Assembly: GCF_964204645.1 (NCBI RefSeq) | Contig: NC_134032.1 | Coordinates: 1,886,916 to 1,950,915 of the forward strand | Direction of reading: 5' to 3' | Origin: Tubulanus polymorphus | Taxonomy: Eukaryota; Nemertea; Palaeonemertea; Tubulaniformes; Tubulanidae | Length of the DNA stretch: 64,000 nucleotides | In this document: positions 24,882-36,780 of the stretch, in pieces | Position numbering within the stretch: position 1 is the stretch's first letter | Layout: every line of letters begins with the position of its first letter | Translations under genes and position numbers: made by a program | Notes under the pieces: model-generated | What the model saw: the letters and a program-made list of their open reading frames with translations, nothing else | The model's database searches: none | What the model was told of the DNA's origin: nothing

Positions 24882-24965
24882 AAAGTGGGAATCGAACCCG
24901 GGTGTCGTACGCAGAAAGCAAGCACGCTAACCAGTGGACTAATAGAACTCGACCAATAAACTGGC
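24882..24965 (-). mobile_element. tRNA-like SINE head
   Basis: Minus sense: TAGTCCACTGGTTAGCGTGC (A-box region), then CCCGGGTTCGATTCCCAC (B box). The plus-strand relic at 33612 has nearly the same A-box phrase. It abuts the composite SINE tail to tail. Confidence 0.65.
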
Positions 24966-24999
24966 CCAGCTTGTCCTATGTGCGTAGCACTTCTGAGAA

Positions 25000-26485
25000 C
25001 CAACTTGACTAGGTTCCTTGAAGAACCATTAGTTCACGTGGGTTTATTTCACAAACGCAAGCCGAATATCTTCATCATAAAGTTCTAAGAAGAACCATTT
25101 GTTCAGAATTGTACATCTTGACCTTTTTTACTTTTGGTGGTCGACGCGTTCGCCGATAGGCGTGTTGTTAATGCCGATTCGTCGAGTAACTTACTGCGCG
25201 GATTTCGCAGAATAATAAACCCTCTCCGAGGCAACACTTCTAAGGCAGCGCTCTGATGGGTCGTCGAGATAAGATCACGGAAATAATATAATTTTTGTCG
25301 TGGCAATGCAGTGGCAATTCGCTCTGTGGCAGGCGCAGATCATGATATTCGTCCACGACATAACAATAAACAGCTAAAGACTTGAATCAGAAAAAATCCA
25401 TTTGTAACTATTTAGAAATTACCATGACACTAAGTACCACAAAAGCCTTGAATATCGCACTGATTTTACCGATATTGAATGAAATTTAAAACCAAATTCT
25501 AAAAAGTTATTCAACATCCGTCATCGGAAATCAGTAACTCGACGAGAACGGACTTCAACAACGCGAAGGTCCGCGCGATGAAGAGTGTATCGTATATTCG
25601 AATCGATCAGGCAATTATACTCCGCGTAAACCGGGACGCATAATGAAGTGCGTCTCTTCATCTAACCCATTCTTTCTCCTTCTCTCCCTCCTTCTCACTT
25701 TCTCCTTCTCTCTCTCTCTCCTTCTCTCTCTCCCCCGACCTCATCGATGCACTTATCGAATTGTACGAGCTTACTGTTACGGTTGTAATTTTGATATTGA
25801 TACTGTTGATATTCATAGTGTCGATAATTGTATTGTCCGTTAATGAAGTACCCGACGTTAGGAATCGGAGCCGTTGACTGCAGTCTCAAACAATGAAATG
25901 TAATCTATCTTAACTCAACTCAACACCTAAACGAGAGGTTCACAGAGGGACACCAAGAACTATCTACAATTACTTAACATCACATAGTATATATAAAATC
26001 AACAATAGTTATTGACATAGAAGAAATATAGTTAAGACGCTGCACTATACGCTAGCGCCACCAAGCGGGTTATTGATTAGCCACGTTGAATCTACACTAG
26101 CACCACCTAGCGGATCCCTGGCTGTCACTAGGCCACAGTTCAATGTTTAACACAAACGGTGCCTAATTCATGTCTGATGTATGTCAACCTATAACATAGA
26201 TTCTCTCAAATTTAGGGTACTCAATAAATGTTTAAAACACAATTAGGGTCATCGTCATTCGGGCATTATTATGAGTGTACATATTAGAAAGCGCCTAATT
26301 TAGTTTATCGATCTCAAGCAGCGGGATATACGATCAAGCGAATATTCCCGTCTGAAATTAGAGTTGAAAGCATTAAGCCTTAGAAAGTGTCTCGGCTAAG
26401 TTACACGGCCGTCCAAAAACGGCTAACCGCATGAAAAAGGTAGAACCTTCGGTATATTGAAAAGAACCGTTAAAGACAGGAGCTT
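25000..26485. other. No recognisable gene; fragments of MITE ends
   Basis: A GAACCATTWGTTCA phrase occurs twice (25023, 25093). A CT-rich tract lies at 25672-25735. Two tandem diverged ends of the CCACCAGGTG family lie at 26045-26140 (CTAGCGCCACCAAGCGGG, CTAGCACCACCTAGCGGATC). No exon is supported. Confidence 0.5.
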
Positions 26486-26488
26486 TAC

Positions 26489-26631
26489 TCACGAAGCCGA
26501 AAACTTGAAATATCGTTACGTTAGAATTAATCATAAAAATTCGGATTTTCGAAAATCGAAAATTCACATTTTCGATAATAGATTTCAACGCAGCGATATT
26601 CTAAATTTTTCGGCTTCGTGATTGTGAGACT
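26489..26631. mobile_element. Small inverted-repeat element
   Basis: TCACGAAGCCGAAAACTTGA at the left is mirrored by TTTTTCGGCTTCGTGA at the right. The core repeats TTTTCGAAAATCGAAAA. Arms are about 30 bp. Confidence 0.75.
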
Positions 26632-26811
26632 TGGTTCTGTGATCAGTGTTGCTGTTATGTAAAAACCCGAGTACATCGCTGCGTGAACGGTGTGTAACGT
26701 TTCCGCTGAATAGACGTGTTGAACATCTGACCTCGCCGGCAAAATTTCAATATTAATCAGAGTTTTAACTGCCATATTATGGGACAACCAGCGAGCTACT
26801 TTTAACTTTTA

Positions 26812-27015
26812 TCATCCCAATAATCCCGTTAATATATCGCGGAGTGGTAATAAACCGATGTACAATCGCAACAATAACATCGATATCCCGATGACCACAG
26901 CGATAATTAGAAAAGGGCGTAGTCGGAATTGTAATCTCTTGGTGCTAATATTGCCGTGAATGCAATATCTTCTGATCAATCTATTATTTCTCCCATTGTT
27001 TGATGATTTGACCAT
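26812..27015 (-). CDS. Possible small single-pass membrane protein (unproven)
   Basis: A 67-codon open frame on the minus strand encodes a basic N-terminus (R/K/N-rich for about 33 residues). A hydrophobic segment follows at about residues 34-55 (PFLIIAVVIGISMLLLRLYI), then a short tail ending DILTGLLG. One membrane span with a positive N-terminal flank would suit a tail-anchored or type II small protein, but nothing else supports it: no homologue that I know, no splice evidence, no neighbouring gene. A random open frame of this size is entirely possible. Confidence 0.15.
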   Translation of the reverse strand: MVKSSNNGRNNRLIRRYCIHGNISTKRLQFRLRPFLIIAVVIGISMLLLRLYIGLLPLRDILTGLLG

Positions 27016-27188
27016 CCATTAATCTGGCACAGATCTACCAACGCATCTCGCATCCAACCGCTTGCCTCTCTTCATCTCGCATATAAAACGAAGAACCATG
27101 CTTACAAAGTTAACCACAATCCACTTTGACAGAGCTCGGAGTACTCCAAGGGCAGAACTTTAAAGGCCTAAGTATGGCGTCATGTACT

Positions 27189-27880
27189 GGGGTCAGTTGC
27201 TCAAAAGTTGGTCGAAGATAACCGGCGGATAGATACCATAGTAACAATGGACTTTTAATTGTCACCACGTCAGCTATCCACTGGTTAGCCCTAACCAACT
27301 TTTGAGCAACTGCAGCCCCTGATAAATACTATAGTAACAATGAACTTTTAATAGTCACCACGTCAACTATCCACTGGTTAGCTCTAACCAACTTTTGAGC
27401 AACTGCAGCCCCAGATAAATTTCATAGTAACAATGAACTTTTAATTGTCACCACGTCAGCTATCCACTGGCTAGCTCTAACCAACTTTTGAGCAACTGCA
27501 GCCCCAGATAAATGTCATAGTAACAATGAACTTTTAATAGTCACTACGTCAACTATCCACTGGTTAACTCTAACCAACTTTTGAGCAACTGCAGCCCCTG
27601 ATAAATACTATAGTAACAATGAACTTTTAATAGTCACCACGTCAACTATCCACTGGTTAACTCAAACCAACTTTTGGGCAACTGCAGCCCCTGATATATA
27701 CCATAGTAACAATGAACTTTTAATTTTCACCACGTTTACTATCCACTGGTTAGCTCTAACCATCTTTTGAGCAACTGCAGCCCCTGATAAATATCATAGT
27801 AACAATGAACTTTTAATTGTCACCACGTCAACTATCCACTGGTTAACTGTAAACTACTTTTCAGCAACTGTAGCCCTAGA
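27189..27880. repeat. 93-bp tandem array (seven repeats) grown from a type E foldback element
   Basis: The array begins with an inverted terminus GGGGTCAGTTGCTCAAAAG at 27189. The first right arm ends CTTTTGAGCAACTGCAGCCCC. The phrase GAGCAACTGCAGCCCC (or close variants) then recurs at 27304, 27397, 27490, 27583, 27676, 27769 and 27862, exactly every 93 bp. Each unit contains ATAGTAACAATGAACTTTTA and ATCCACTGGTTA. Only one left arm exists, so the right half was amplified. Confidence 0.95.
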
Positions 27881-28385
27881 TTAGTGGCGTAATCATGAAT
27901 TTATAGTTCCACCACATATTTCATAGAGCCGCCATTCTAAACCGATAGTATATTTTTAATTTGTAACGTAAGGTTCGAATCCCGCATTATTTAATGACCG
28001 ATTTAACAGCCCGCGGTTACAATGTAATTTCAAGTGTTGCCATGGTGCACTAAACGGGAGAAACTTCTCCCTCTCGAGAACGCGGCGACGACGACGAGAA
28101 CTTAACGACATGGAAAAAAATCGATATCTCAAATTTCGGTTAGGAAAAAACTAAACGCGCGAATGAGTGACGAGAAATTATGAAGTGGCCACGCGTTAGG
28201 TTAGGGGTATCATTTTTGCGCCACTTGCCTTCAACCCGCGGCGGCATCAAGCTGCCATGCGGCTAAATTTGAAATGAAAGTTGATACGTGTGACAAACTG
28301 ACAAACTTCAATAACTGTTCGGTCGTATCTCATTTCACTGGCGTTCAACAAGGTGAAAATATATCACATATCCGCATCGTTCTGC

Positions 28386-28832
28386 TTCTCCCTCTCCCTC
28401 CGTCTCCGTCTCGCTCTCCTGGCTCTCCGTCTCGCTCTCCTGGCTCTCCGTCTCGCTCTCCTGGCTCTCCCTCTCCTGGCTCCCCCTCTCCTGGCTCTCC
28501 GTCTCGCTCTCCTGGCTCTCCCTCTCCTGGCTCCCCCTCTCCTGGCTCTCCCTCTCCCTGGCTCTCCTGGCTCTCCTTCTCTCTCTCCCTCTCCTAGCTC
28601 TTCCTCTCCTGGCTCTCCCTCTCCCTCTCCTGGCTCTCCCTCTCCTGGCTCTCCCTCTCCCTGGCTCTCCCTCTCCCTCTCCCTCTCCTGGCTCTCCGTC
28701 TGCATCTCCTGGCTCTCCCTCTCCAGGCTCTCCCTCTCCCTCTCCTGGTTCTCCCTCTCCTGCCTCTCCTGGCTCTCCCTCTCCTGGCTCTCCCTCTTCC
28801 TCTCCTGGCTCTCCCTCTCCCTCTCCTGGCGC
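28386..28832. repeat. CT-rich minisatellite built on CTCTCCTGGCTCTCC units
   Basis: Imperfect repeats of 6-, 12- and 15-bp units. Long open frames occur on both strands; the minus frame would read as a Gly-Glu-Pro-Arg repeat (EGEPGE). The repeat structure explains them, and no flanking exon signals are visible. Confidence 0.93.
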
Positions 28833-28836
28833 CTTT

Positions 28837-29441
28837 ATGCTATTCAGAATGATGGAAATTGTAGAAAATGTAAACACATATAACGCATTGACAGATTCGA
28901 ACCTGATATGCAACCACTACTCGAACGTGCAATGCGATTCAGCTTTCGAACCGAAACTTACGCGGACGTACAATCAACAAATATTGAATAGATTGGAACA
29001 GGCAAAACAATATTTTTGACACATGTTCGAATTGTGAACCGCTGACCATCATCCAGCCCCTCGATGACCAACCAACTGCGTTCATTCCGTTTAAATTCTA
29101 ATATCGACCGTTCGATGATTTTTACGCGGTCGATAGAATTTAAAGGTCATTTCTTAAACCAGCAGCGGCAACGCGCGTAGTAACGCGCAGTCAGTCGGCC
29201 ACATCTGTCCCAGCTGCGCGCAGCTTGCAGCACCGATCGGCTTTCAATAAACCTATAAACATGACACGCGATCGTCGGGTCTAAAAGATATCTCGAAATG
29301 CAAACAGTGGATAGATTCACTTCAGGTTTTTCAAATCATACGCATTCGATCAATCCAGTTTTTTTCCTATCGTTTAAAATAACTGTCAAGTTCACGTGTA
29401 AAACATTTGAAGCGATGACGAAGATAGCGGCGCCATTTCGC
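28837..29441. other. No supported gene
   Basis: A 60-codon plus frame at 28837-29019 ends in TYNQQILNRLEQAKQYF, which is protein-like in composition. It has no family I recognise and runs straight out of the minisatellite, so I do not call it. Confidence 0.35.
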
Positions 29442-29530
29442 TAGTTAGTAAGTAGTCAGTAACTAGTCAGTAACTAGTTAGTAACTAGTCAGTAACTAGT
29501 TAGTAGCTAGTCAGTAACTAGTCAGTAACT
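29442..29530. repeat. 11-bp tandem repeat (AGTCAGTAACT)
   Basis: About eight copies alternating AGTCAGTAACT and AGTTAGTAACT. Confidence 0.92.
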
Positions 29531-29681
29531 ATAGTGCTCAACATTCATGCTTTGAATGCGCTTTTAAAACCATTTAAACCCAGTCTAAAAATAGAATATT
29601 ACTTAAAAACCGCAAACGATAAATATGAGATTTCAGTTACCCCGATGGGGGACACCCTATAGGGTACGTAGCGCAATCTAC

Positions 29682-29715
29682 TACCCCCCCCCCCCCCTCC
29701 TCCTCCTCGGTCCTC
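29682..29715. repeat. Poly-C run followed by TCC repeats
   Basis: A homopolymer of about 15 C followed by CTCCTCCTCCTCGG. Such runs are prone to length error in assembly. Confidence 0.9.
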
Positions 29716-30326
29716 GGCTTGTCCTGGTAAATGAAAAACCGATAACATCGAATTTAGACTACGCGCACCAAGCCGGCGGGTAATTGTCACATTCCTTCCT
29801 CGCCGGGAATTGACTCCGATCCGTCAATAGCAAGGATTTGAACCTGATGGCGTCGTGAAACTCCGGCACTTTCATCTCCGTTGGAATTCTAAATGCATCG
29901 CATTGCCGGACTAAAATTCGAACCTGGAACAGGGCCGAATCCAGGCCGGAACTTGAATGCCATTTTTCATCTTGTCAACAAAGATAAGCACGCTTCTTAA
30001 CATCGCCTTAATATTTCCTCAAATAATCCTTTTTGGACTTGGCAACCACTTCTGAATTAGCCCCTCAGTGCGCGGGAGTTCGCCGTTTTGAGATCAAAGT
30101 GCCATTTGGGATATGTCGAGTCTTTCTAAATTGCCTTTGAATCCGCCCCTGATGAGCCATGTACAAGCTAACAGCGTAAAATGGTTCTTCAAAATATGCT
30201 TCAAAGGTTTTTTTAATCTAACAATTATTATCGCTTTGATATCACTGTTGATCGATGGGCCCTATTCATATATATATCACGCAATGTGTATTGGGAAAAA
30301 AAACATACACGCAGCCGGTAAATATC

Positions 30327-30478
<152 letters not shown>

Positions 30479-30967
30479 CTAATCATTGTCGGTATGTGGC
30501 TCGGCGGCATTTGAGAATAAAAACCGTTTTGACAAATAGGAATAGCGTTAAACAAACGAAAATCGATACGAGGGTTGAAAAGCTCAGCTGGAACGCGCTT
30601 GAGGGTCCTGTGTGTAGGTATAGCGAGGCGATTGTTTGTAAAATAAAGATGAAACGATATGAACGCACAGCTGCGTTCATCTGATTGGGTTTAGAATAAA
30701 GCCCGCGCGCACATGTCACGCGCGCACAGTTCTCCGTATTTTTCATATTTCGCAGAGGCGTTAAGATGATGATAAAAGCGATCATTGCCCGATATTAATA
30801 TGGCGCGCTGATTAAGAGAATCATCGACGAACAATAGCGATCGGTACGATTCAATACGATCTAAGGAACTCTTTCGCGATTCATATCATTTATTTATCTC
30901 ACATTCAAGCGTTCTATCGACTGCCCGAGTGTTTACATCTGCTATAGGTGGAATCAGTTAACACGCT

Positions 30968-31078
30968 GGGCCCAGTTCCACAGTTCCGAGTTCAGATTTA
31001 ACTCTGAGTTAACTCATTGAAAATGAACTAACTTAAACTCAGAGTTAACTCTAACTCACAACTGTTGAACTGGGTCCT
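30968..31078. mobile_element. Foldback element, type A, copy 3
   Basis: Ends GGGCCCAGTTCCACAGTTCC and CAACTGTTGAACTGGGTCC; interior AACTCAGAGTTAACTC. Length and interior match the 63-kb copy. Confidence 0.9.
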
Positions 31079-31424
31079 GGGTTTTTTTCTGATACTTCAT
31101 AACAATTAACATGGAATAGAGCCTGGAGTGAAATCCAAACCGATACAAAGTTTGTCACTGTACCTACCCATAATCATCACTTCTACTACAAGTTCATTTA
31201 TGTCAAAGCAAATAACAATTATATACTTTATATGATGATATTTACAATCATAGGTTTGAGTAAAGTTTGATTTTTGTTAGTATCATTGTACCAAAAAAGG
31301 ATGGTGTACCTAGATAATCGCATTTCTATGAGGGCCAAGCGAAGTCCTAAGGAATTCTGACCTCACATCTATGCTCGCGACACCTATTAAAAGTTTGTGC
31401 TTTTTTGATAAATTTTAACGATTA

Positions 31425-31640
31425 TCTTTCAGAGAGGATGTGTGTCCTACGTCATCAAAATATCGGTGCTAGACTGGTTGCCGGTCAATTCAATTCAATT
31501 ATCAATATTCAAATCCATAACGACTTTATTGATCGATAACAACATCTAATTCATATCATATCATTCATTACCGACAATATGAAGCGATTTGTAAGCGATT
31601 TTTTAGGAGTCAATAAACGTTTAAGTTGGTTTCCTGATCA
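31425..31640. repeat. Dispersed repeat; inverted partner at 45300-45510
   Basis: The complement of this stretch aligns with 45.3-45.5 kb through TTTATTGACNCCTTAAAAA-like, ATCAATAAAGT, GATTTGAATAT and TGAATTG..CCGGC.ACCAGTC blocks. The copies are old, with many differences. Confidence 0.65.
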
Positions 31641-32142
31641 AACTTGGGCGAGTGGTTATGAAAATAAACATCCTATGATTAAGCATACATTATTGACACT
31701 TTTGTGAAAAGAAACAATTTTTTTAGTGCCACTTTGGAGACTATACGATCCTCGTGTCATCACCAGAATCAGTGAACGCATAAAGCCCGTGGATTTAACG
31801 AGAAGCTGATTTTTGCCTTTTTGCCTTTTGCCTTAAACGATGTACAAAAAACAAGCATCGTCACCGTTAATGGTCTATCATTACCGTATGCTACCGGCGG
31901 GATTGACGGCATCTAATTGGATCAGCAGGATCAACGGGGAGCTCGTAATCCTATACTCCCGGCAATCGGCAAGATCAACCAGGTGTTAATGTTACTGTGT
32001 TGCAATTGACGATTCTGCGTGTATGTGTGGAAATCGAGGATTCGCGATTAAGTAATGTCAATTTACCATGAATGAAACACTGTATCAGTGTTGCGACGAT
32101 GATGCGTTGAGAATATGTTGAGAATAAGGCCAGTCATTAACA

Positions 32143-32768
32143 GGAATGCAAATATTCCTGAAGATGACTATTAGGATATAGTCGAAACGTTGAATAAACT
32201 ACACTAGCTCAAGGAATACAATATTCCTGAAGATGACTATTAGGATATAGTCGAAACGTTGAATAAACTACACTAGCTCAAGTAATACAGTATTCCTGAA
32301 GATGACTATTAGAATATAGTCGAAACGTTGAATAAACTACACTAGCTCAAGTAATACAGTATTCCTGAAGATGACAATTAGGATATAGTCGAAACGTTGA
32401 ATAAACTAAACTAGCTCAAGGAATGCAGTATTCCTGAAGATGACTATTAGGATATAGTCGAAACGTTGAATAAACTACACTAGCTCAAGGAATGCAGTAT
32501 TCCTGAAGACGACTATTAGGATATAGTCGAAACGTTGAATAAACTACACTAGCTCAAGGAATACAGTATTCCTGAAGATGACTATTAGGATATAGTCGAA
32601 ACGTTGAATAAACTACACTAGCTCAAGGAATACAGTATTCCTGAAGATGACTATTAGGATATAGTCGAAACGTAGAATAAACTACACTAGCTCAAGGAAT
32701 ACAGTATTCCTGAAGATGACTATTAGGATATAGTCGAAACGTCGAATATAAACTACAATAGCTCAAGA
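32143..32768 (+). repeat. 69-bp tandem array, nine copies, each with two hairpins
   Basis: Units start at 32143, 32213, 32282, 32351, 32420, 32489, 32558, 32627 and 32696. Each has a hairpin GGAATA-CAG-TATTCC, then TGAAGAT, then a hairpin GACTAT-TAGGAT-ATAGTC. GAAACGTTGAATAAAC follows, and the unit ends CACTAGCTCAA. The CCTGAAGA...GTCGAAACG layout resembles the core of a hammerhead ribozyme but has one extra T before the second stem, so self-cleavage cannot be assumed. Confidence 0.97.
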
Positions 32769-32937
32769 AAAATATTTTCGGACTTAATCTCTTTTTCGTT
32801 ATAATTGTGGGATTCTCGACACAAGGGGATGTAAGTGTCCAGTAGGATTTCAAAATTTTCAGCAATTGGGGAAAGGAACATTTGGCAAGTTGCCAGTACC
32901 CCATTCGCCTCCTCCTCTGAACATATCGATTGAACCG

Positions 32938-33222
32938 ATTAATTATTATTATTATTATTATTATTATAATTATTATTGATTAGCATTATTATTATTGTTA
33001 GCATTATTATTATTATTATTATCATTATTATTATTGATTAGCATAATTATTATTGTTAGCATTAAGATTATCAATAGCATTATTTATAAGTATCACTGCA
33101 CATTCCCCTGCACTCTGCACAAGGTTCCAGCGCCTTAATTTTATGTACAGCCTGTTGGCTTGCACTGGATACCTCGTAACCGGTTTACGAAAATAAATCA
33201 TTATTATTATTATTATTATGAA
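32938..33222 (+). mobile_element. ATT microsatellites bracketing a LINE-like 3' end
   Basis: TTA/ATT repeats at 32938-33060 and 33199-33219 flank a unique segment with CTGCACAAGGTTCCAGCGCC and CTGTTGGCTTGCACTGG. That segment ends GAAAATAAATC and then ATT repeats. A unique tail followed by an ATT run is the usual 3' end of several non-LTR retrotransposon clades. No coding sequence of such an element is attached. Confidence 0.5.
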
Positions 33223-33611
33223 TTCTAGAAAGGTCAACACGATACTCGAGCTTAATGGGCTCCATTTGGTTTTGAGCTGTTATGATTGAGTGGCCGCGAG
33301 AGGGTCGCCTCGATTTATACCCGAAAACAAGCATATTGAAGCAAAGGACATGCGGATGATACGTGTTCAGGGCAAGAGTAGCTGCTATAATGATATAGAT
33401 AAGCCGAAGTGGCAGTCTAGACGGTTTCGCCGATTAACCCGTCCGGAGCCTGGAACCATCCGACCCTCCTCACATCTAGGTCTAGGTTCCAGACCTAGTT
33501 TAGTCCCGTGGAGTGCGGGTTTCAAAAATTTGATCCTCAGATTAATCAGTGATCTCTGTTCTCGTAACGAAGGTCAAGTAATTGAACAAATTTAACCGAT
33601 ATATGACAAGA

Positions 33612-33692
33612 TATATGACTGGTCTACTGGTTAGCACGCTAGCTTTCCAAACACGAGACCCGGGTTCGAGTCGCGGCTAGTGCGCGTTATTT
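33612..33692 (+). mobile_element. tRNA-like SINE head
   Basis: TGGTCTACTGGTTAGCACGC (A-box region) and CCCGGGTTCGAGTCGCGG (B box) 45 bp later. Acceptor pairing is poor. It resembles 24882-24965 on the other strand. Confidence 0.55.
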
Positions 33693-33699
33693 CATCGTC

Positions 33700-34440
33700 A
33701 TTTCTCTTGATCAATGATCTTTTTTGTCCGGTTAACATTTCACTTTTTACTTATTACTCAAAGTTGTCTTTTTGCCGAGGTCCGTCCGAACCGGCCCCAC
33801 CTCGAAGGTCCTGTAATTCGACAGTTGTCAAGTTGACAAGTAGAACTAATGGCAGACCGTCAGCGTATAAAAACTAAACGATTACTTGCTGTTAATTACA
33901 ACTATGACAGCTGATAGAATTTCTGTTGTCCACAACTTCGGAAAATTCAGATTTTTGCTCAGTTATAGTTTCTCCAGGCAACAGCTGCAAACTCATTGTT
34001 AAACACACAGCTGCAGCTATTGAATTAGTAATTTCCTATATTTCAAATGTCCGTTTTTTATTGAAACGTATATACGCGATTTCAAATCGATTTTCTACTT
34101 TAACCAACGAACCGTTGACCTGGTGGCAAAGGAAAATTATACCCGGGTCAAATAAATCATGGTTGTCATCTTTTTCTGGAAATACCCGTGAAGTCATTAC
34201 GGATGACCGATCTATGGCCGTGTTTTCTGGAACAAGTAGTTGATGATGTCATAGGGGGGTTTATGGAGGCAGCCATATTTCCTGGAAGTGCCTATATAAC
34301 AATTGATTTCGTGATGTCATTGGAGGATGCCAGAATGATGTACTGGCGACATCTTCCGTAAGTGTCTATTTGACGATGCCACATGGAAGGTTGAGACGGG
34401 AAAGCTCCAAAGAGGTCATACTTGTGAAGATAAGGGCATT
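33700..34440. other. No recognisable gene
   Basis: A 105-codon plus frame at 33926-34243 has no recognisable domain. The stretch GATGATGTCATAGGGGGGTT at about 34240 echoes 10.34 kb, suggesting an old repeat. Confidence 0.4.
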
Positions 34441-34445
34441 GACCA

Positions 34446-34579
34446 GGGGCCGGTTGCACAGTCATGGCTTAGACTTAAGACCAGTCTAAGACCAACTTAG
34501 TGCTATAGTCAATCTAACAACTTAAGACCAGTCTTAAGATTATAAGACCACTTTTTGACTGAAGTCACAACTGGCCCCA
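34446..34579. mobile_element. Foldback element, type B, copy 3
   Basis: GGGGCCGGTTGCACAGTC at the start, ACAACTGGCCCC at the end, and the same CTTAAGACCAGTC interior as 17960-18100. Confidence 0.9.
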
Positions 34580-35299
34580 AATACGCCTCATAAAATTCCT
34601 GAGAAGTTTTTCAAACGGTCGACTCATTCACTCGATGAAGCTCCCTAGATCGATGTCTGCGGGAATTGTCACTCTGTCCGGAATTAAAGCCAGTACACGA
34701 TAAACCGCGCGATCCCTACGTCGTCAAAGGTCTTTTTTTTCATTATCAGTTACAGGTCGCGCAAAACATCGTCGGAATTATTATCAATCTCGCGAGATAT
34801 TGCGTTATCTGGTGATCGCATTTGACGCGATGCAGGGCGGCGCGCATTGTTCACGATGACTCCGCGCAAGAATAATCGGATGAAATTGCGCCGGTGACAC
34901 GAGTTGGTGGCAATATCTCTGTGACATATACAACACCTTTTAAACAACAGCAAATTACCGCCTCCGACACGACCGAATCGCCCCTAGATATTTAGCCCTC
35001 TACAGGAACGTCGGCTATTGCCTTAAGCCCCAATAACATCCATCAACCTAACCCTTCGATTCATCCATGAGATGTTATTAGTATTTCCATAAGCGCCTCT
35101 GACCCATCGTGTTTAGAAAAGAAAAGATGGCCGCCTTCACGAATTGCGTGTGACGTCGCCAAATTACCACTGATCCCTACTTTCAGAAACAATGGTTACC
35201 CGCCTCCCGACATTGCACTCTGATTGGTTTCCATAGATAAGTGGCTGTCCAATATCAATTAGTCGACAAAAACCCACGATACAAAAGAAAAACTATCTG

Positions 35300-35640
35300 A
35301 TAATTTCACGTTTCGACTCAAATCTATGAGCCATTTTCAAAAACTGTTTTCAAAAACCAATTGCACTCTGAGATTATCAAATTGGTCTCTGGGCGCTTGA
35401 AAAGCAGCTCCCCGGATCCGCCGGTGAACCCGTCACGCCAAGATATTTACCAAAAGAATGGTTACTTCAATTCTTTTACCGACACCATCAAATTCTCGAA
35501 AAAATTTTTTCCCAGAAACGATGACGAATTCCATGATTCCGCCTACGTTTCATATCCGTAATTTGCGAAATCTGTTGACATGTTTTTATGTAATGGACTG
35601 AAAATAAATATTATTATTATTATTATCATAATTATTATCG
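35300..35640. other. Structured motif on the complement, then an ATT run
   Basis: The complement of 35308-35340 reads GAAAATGGCTCATAGATTTG then AGTCGAAACGTG, a degenerate version of the CTGAnGATG-stem-CGAAACG motif. At 35583-35640 GAAAATAAATATTATTATT resembles a LINE 3' end. No gene is supported. Confidence 0.4.
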
Positions 35641-35825
35641 CTATGATTTCATCAAATCGCTTTACAAGAATGATATTGTCAACAGCCACTATAACGACGA
35701 AAAACCTAGAAAGGTTTTTGCAGCTATCCAGGTTATTCAGAAGGTAAATACTATTATGTACAAGCACTTTCTCAGCTGAAACACGATTCTCACGATAGGT
35801 AACGCAAGGGAGAGGAGGGAGGAAG

Positions 35826-35831
<6 letters not shown>

Positions 35832-35899
<68 letters not shown>

Positions 35900-36187
35900 C
35901 AAGGAGGCACAGTAGCAGAGAGGAGAGGAGAGGAGAGGAGAGGAGAGGGAGGGAGGGAGAGGGAGAGGAGAGGAGAGGAGAGGGAGAGAGGAGAGGGAGA
36001 GGAGGGGGAGAGGGAGAGGGAGAGGAGAGGAGAGGAGAGGAGGGAGAGGGAGAGGGAGAGAGGGAGAGAGGAGAGGGAGAGGAGAGAGGGAGAGGGAGAG
36101 AGGGAGAGGGAGAGGAGAGAGGGAGAGGGAGGAGAGAGAGAGAGGGAGAGAGGAGAGGGAGAGGAGAGGGAGGGAGGGGAGGGAGGG

Positions 36188-36255
<68 letters not shown>
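35832..36255. repeat. Compound GA / AAT / GGAGA microsatellite
   Basis: GA (35832-35867), AAT (35868-35897), then GGAGA/GAGAGG mixtures, and GA again from 36190. The long minus-strand frame through it is a Leu-Ser-Pro artefact. Confidence 0.97.
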
Positions 36256-36260
<5 letters not shown>

Positions 36261-36699
36261 GAAATATAAACTATATTATGCTTATCAAAGAAAATGGACA
36301 CCACTTGGCCAAATGCCAAAGACAGGTAGGCTGTTTATATGCTTCAGTAGAGATGGATATGAAAGCTTTAACAAAGAAGAAATGATTAACCTGTGCATGG
36401 CTTATGTAGGTATGAAAATATCCTAGACCAATAAACCCCCTCGACGTGGGTCCAGATCTGGAGAGGAAGAAACGAGGTGATTTATTTTTATAGCTGTCCA
36501 ACTCTACCGAGTAAGTGAATGCTAGTATGTTCAAAAGAATCAAGTTAGCAGTATCATTTATTCAAAAGATTATCAAAGGTTGATCAAAGATTATCCAAAG
36601 GATGATCATATCAGTACCTCGCCTGCCTAAGAGTAGCCCCAACCTAACCGTAGCGCACGCTCACTCACAACCCTAAATCTAGGTCGCTCGTAATCCTAA

Positions 36700-36780
36700 C
36701 CCTAGCAGGAGTCGAACGCGACCTCCAACATGCCAGCTGAGAACGCTAACCGTCTCGGTTACCTAGGTCTAGTGGCAAAC
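36700..36780 (-). mobile_element. tRNA-like SINE head
   Basis: Minus sense: AGGTAACCGAGACGGTTAGC (A-box-like) and GTCGCGTTCGACTCCTGC (B-box-like). Confidence 0.5.

Noticed and set aside
28335..28913. Gly-Glu-Pro-Arg repeat protein on the minus strand
   Set aside because: CT-rich minisatellite; both strands are open and the unit phase shifts along the array.
32143..32768. A standard self-cleaving hammerhead ribozyme
   Set aside because: An extra T lies between the CUGANGA-like box and stem II, and no stem III with a UH cleavage site is evident; kept only as hammerhead-like.
32143..32768. CRISPR array (this and the 27-, 39- and 49-kb arrays)
   Set aside because: Units are contiguous with no unique spacers, and the DNA is clearly animal.
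33926..34243. 105-codon plus frame
   Set aside because: No recognisable family, and its end runs into sequence repeated near 10.3 kb.
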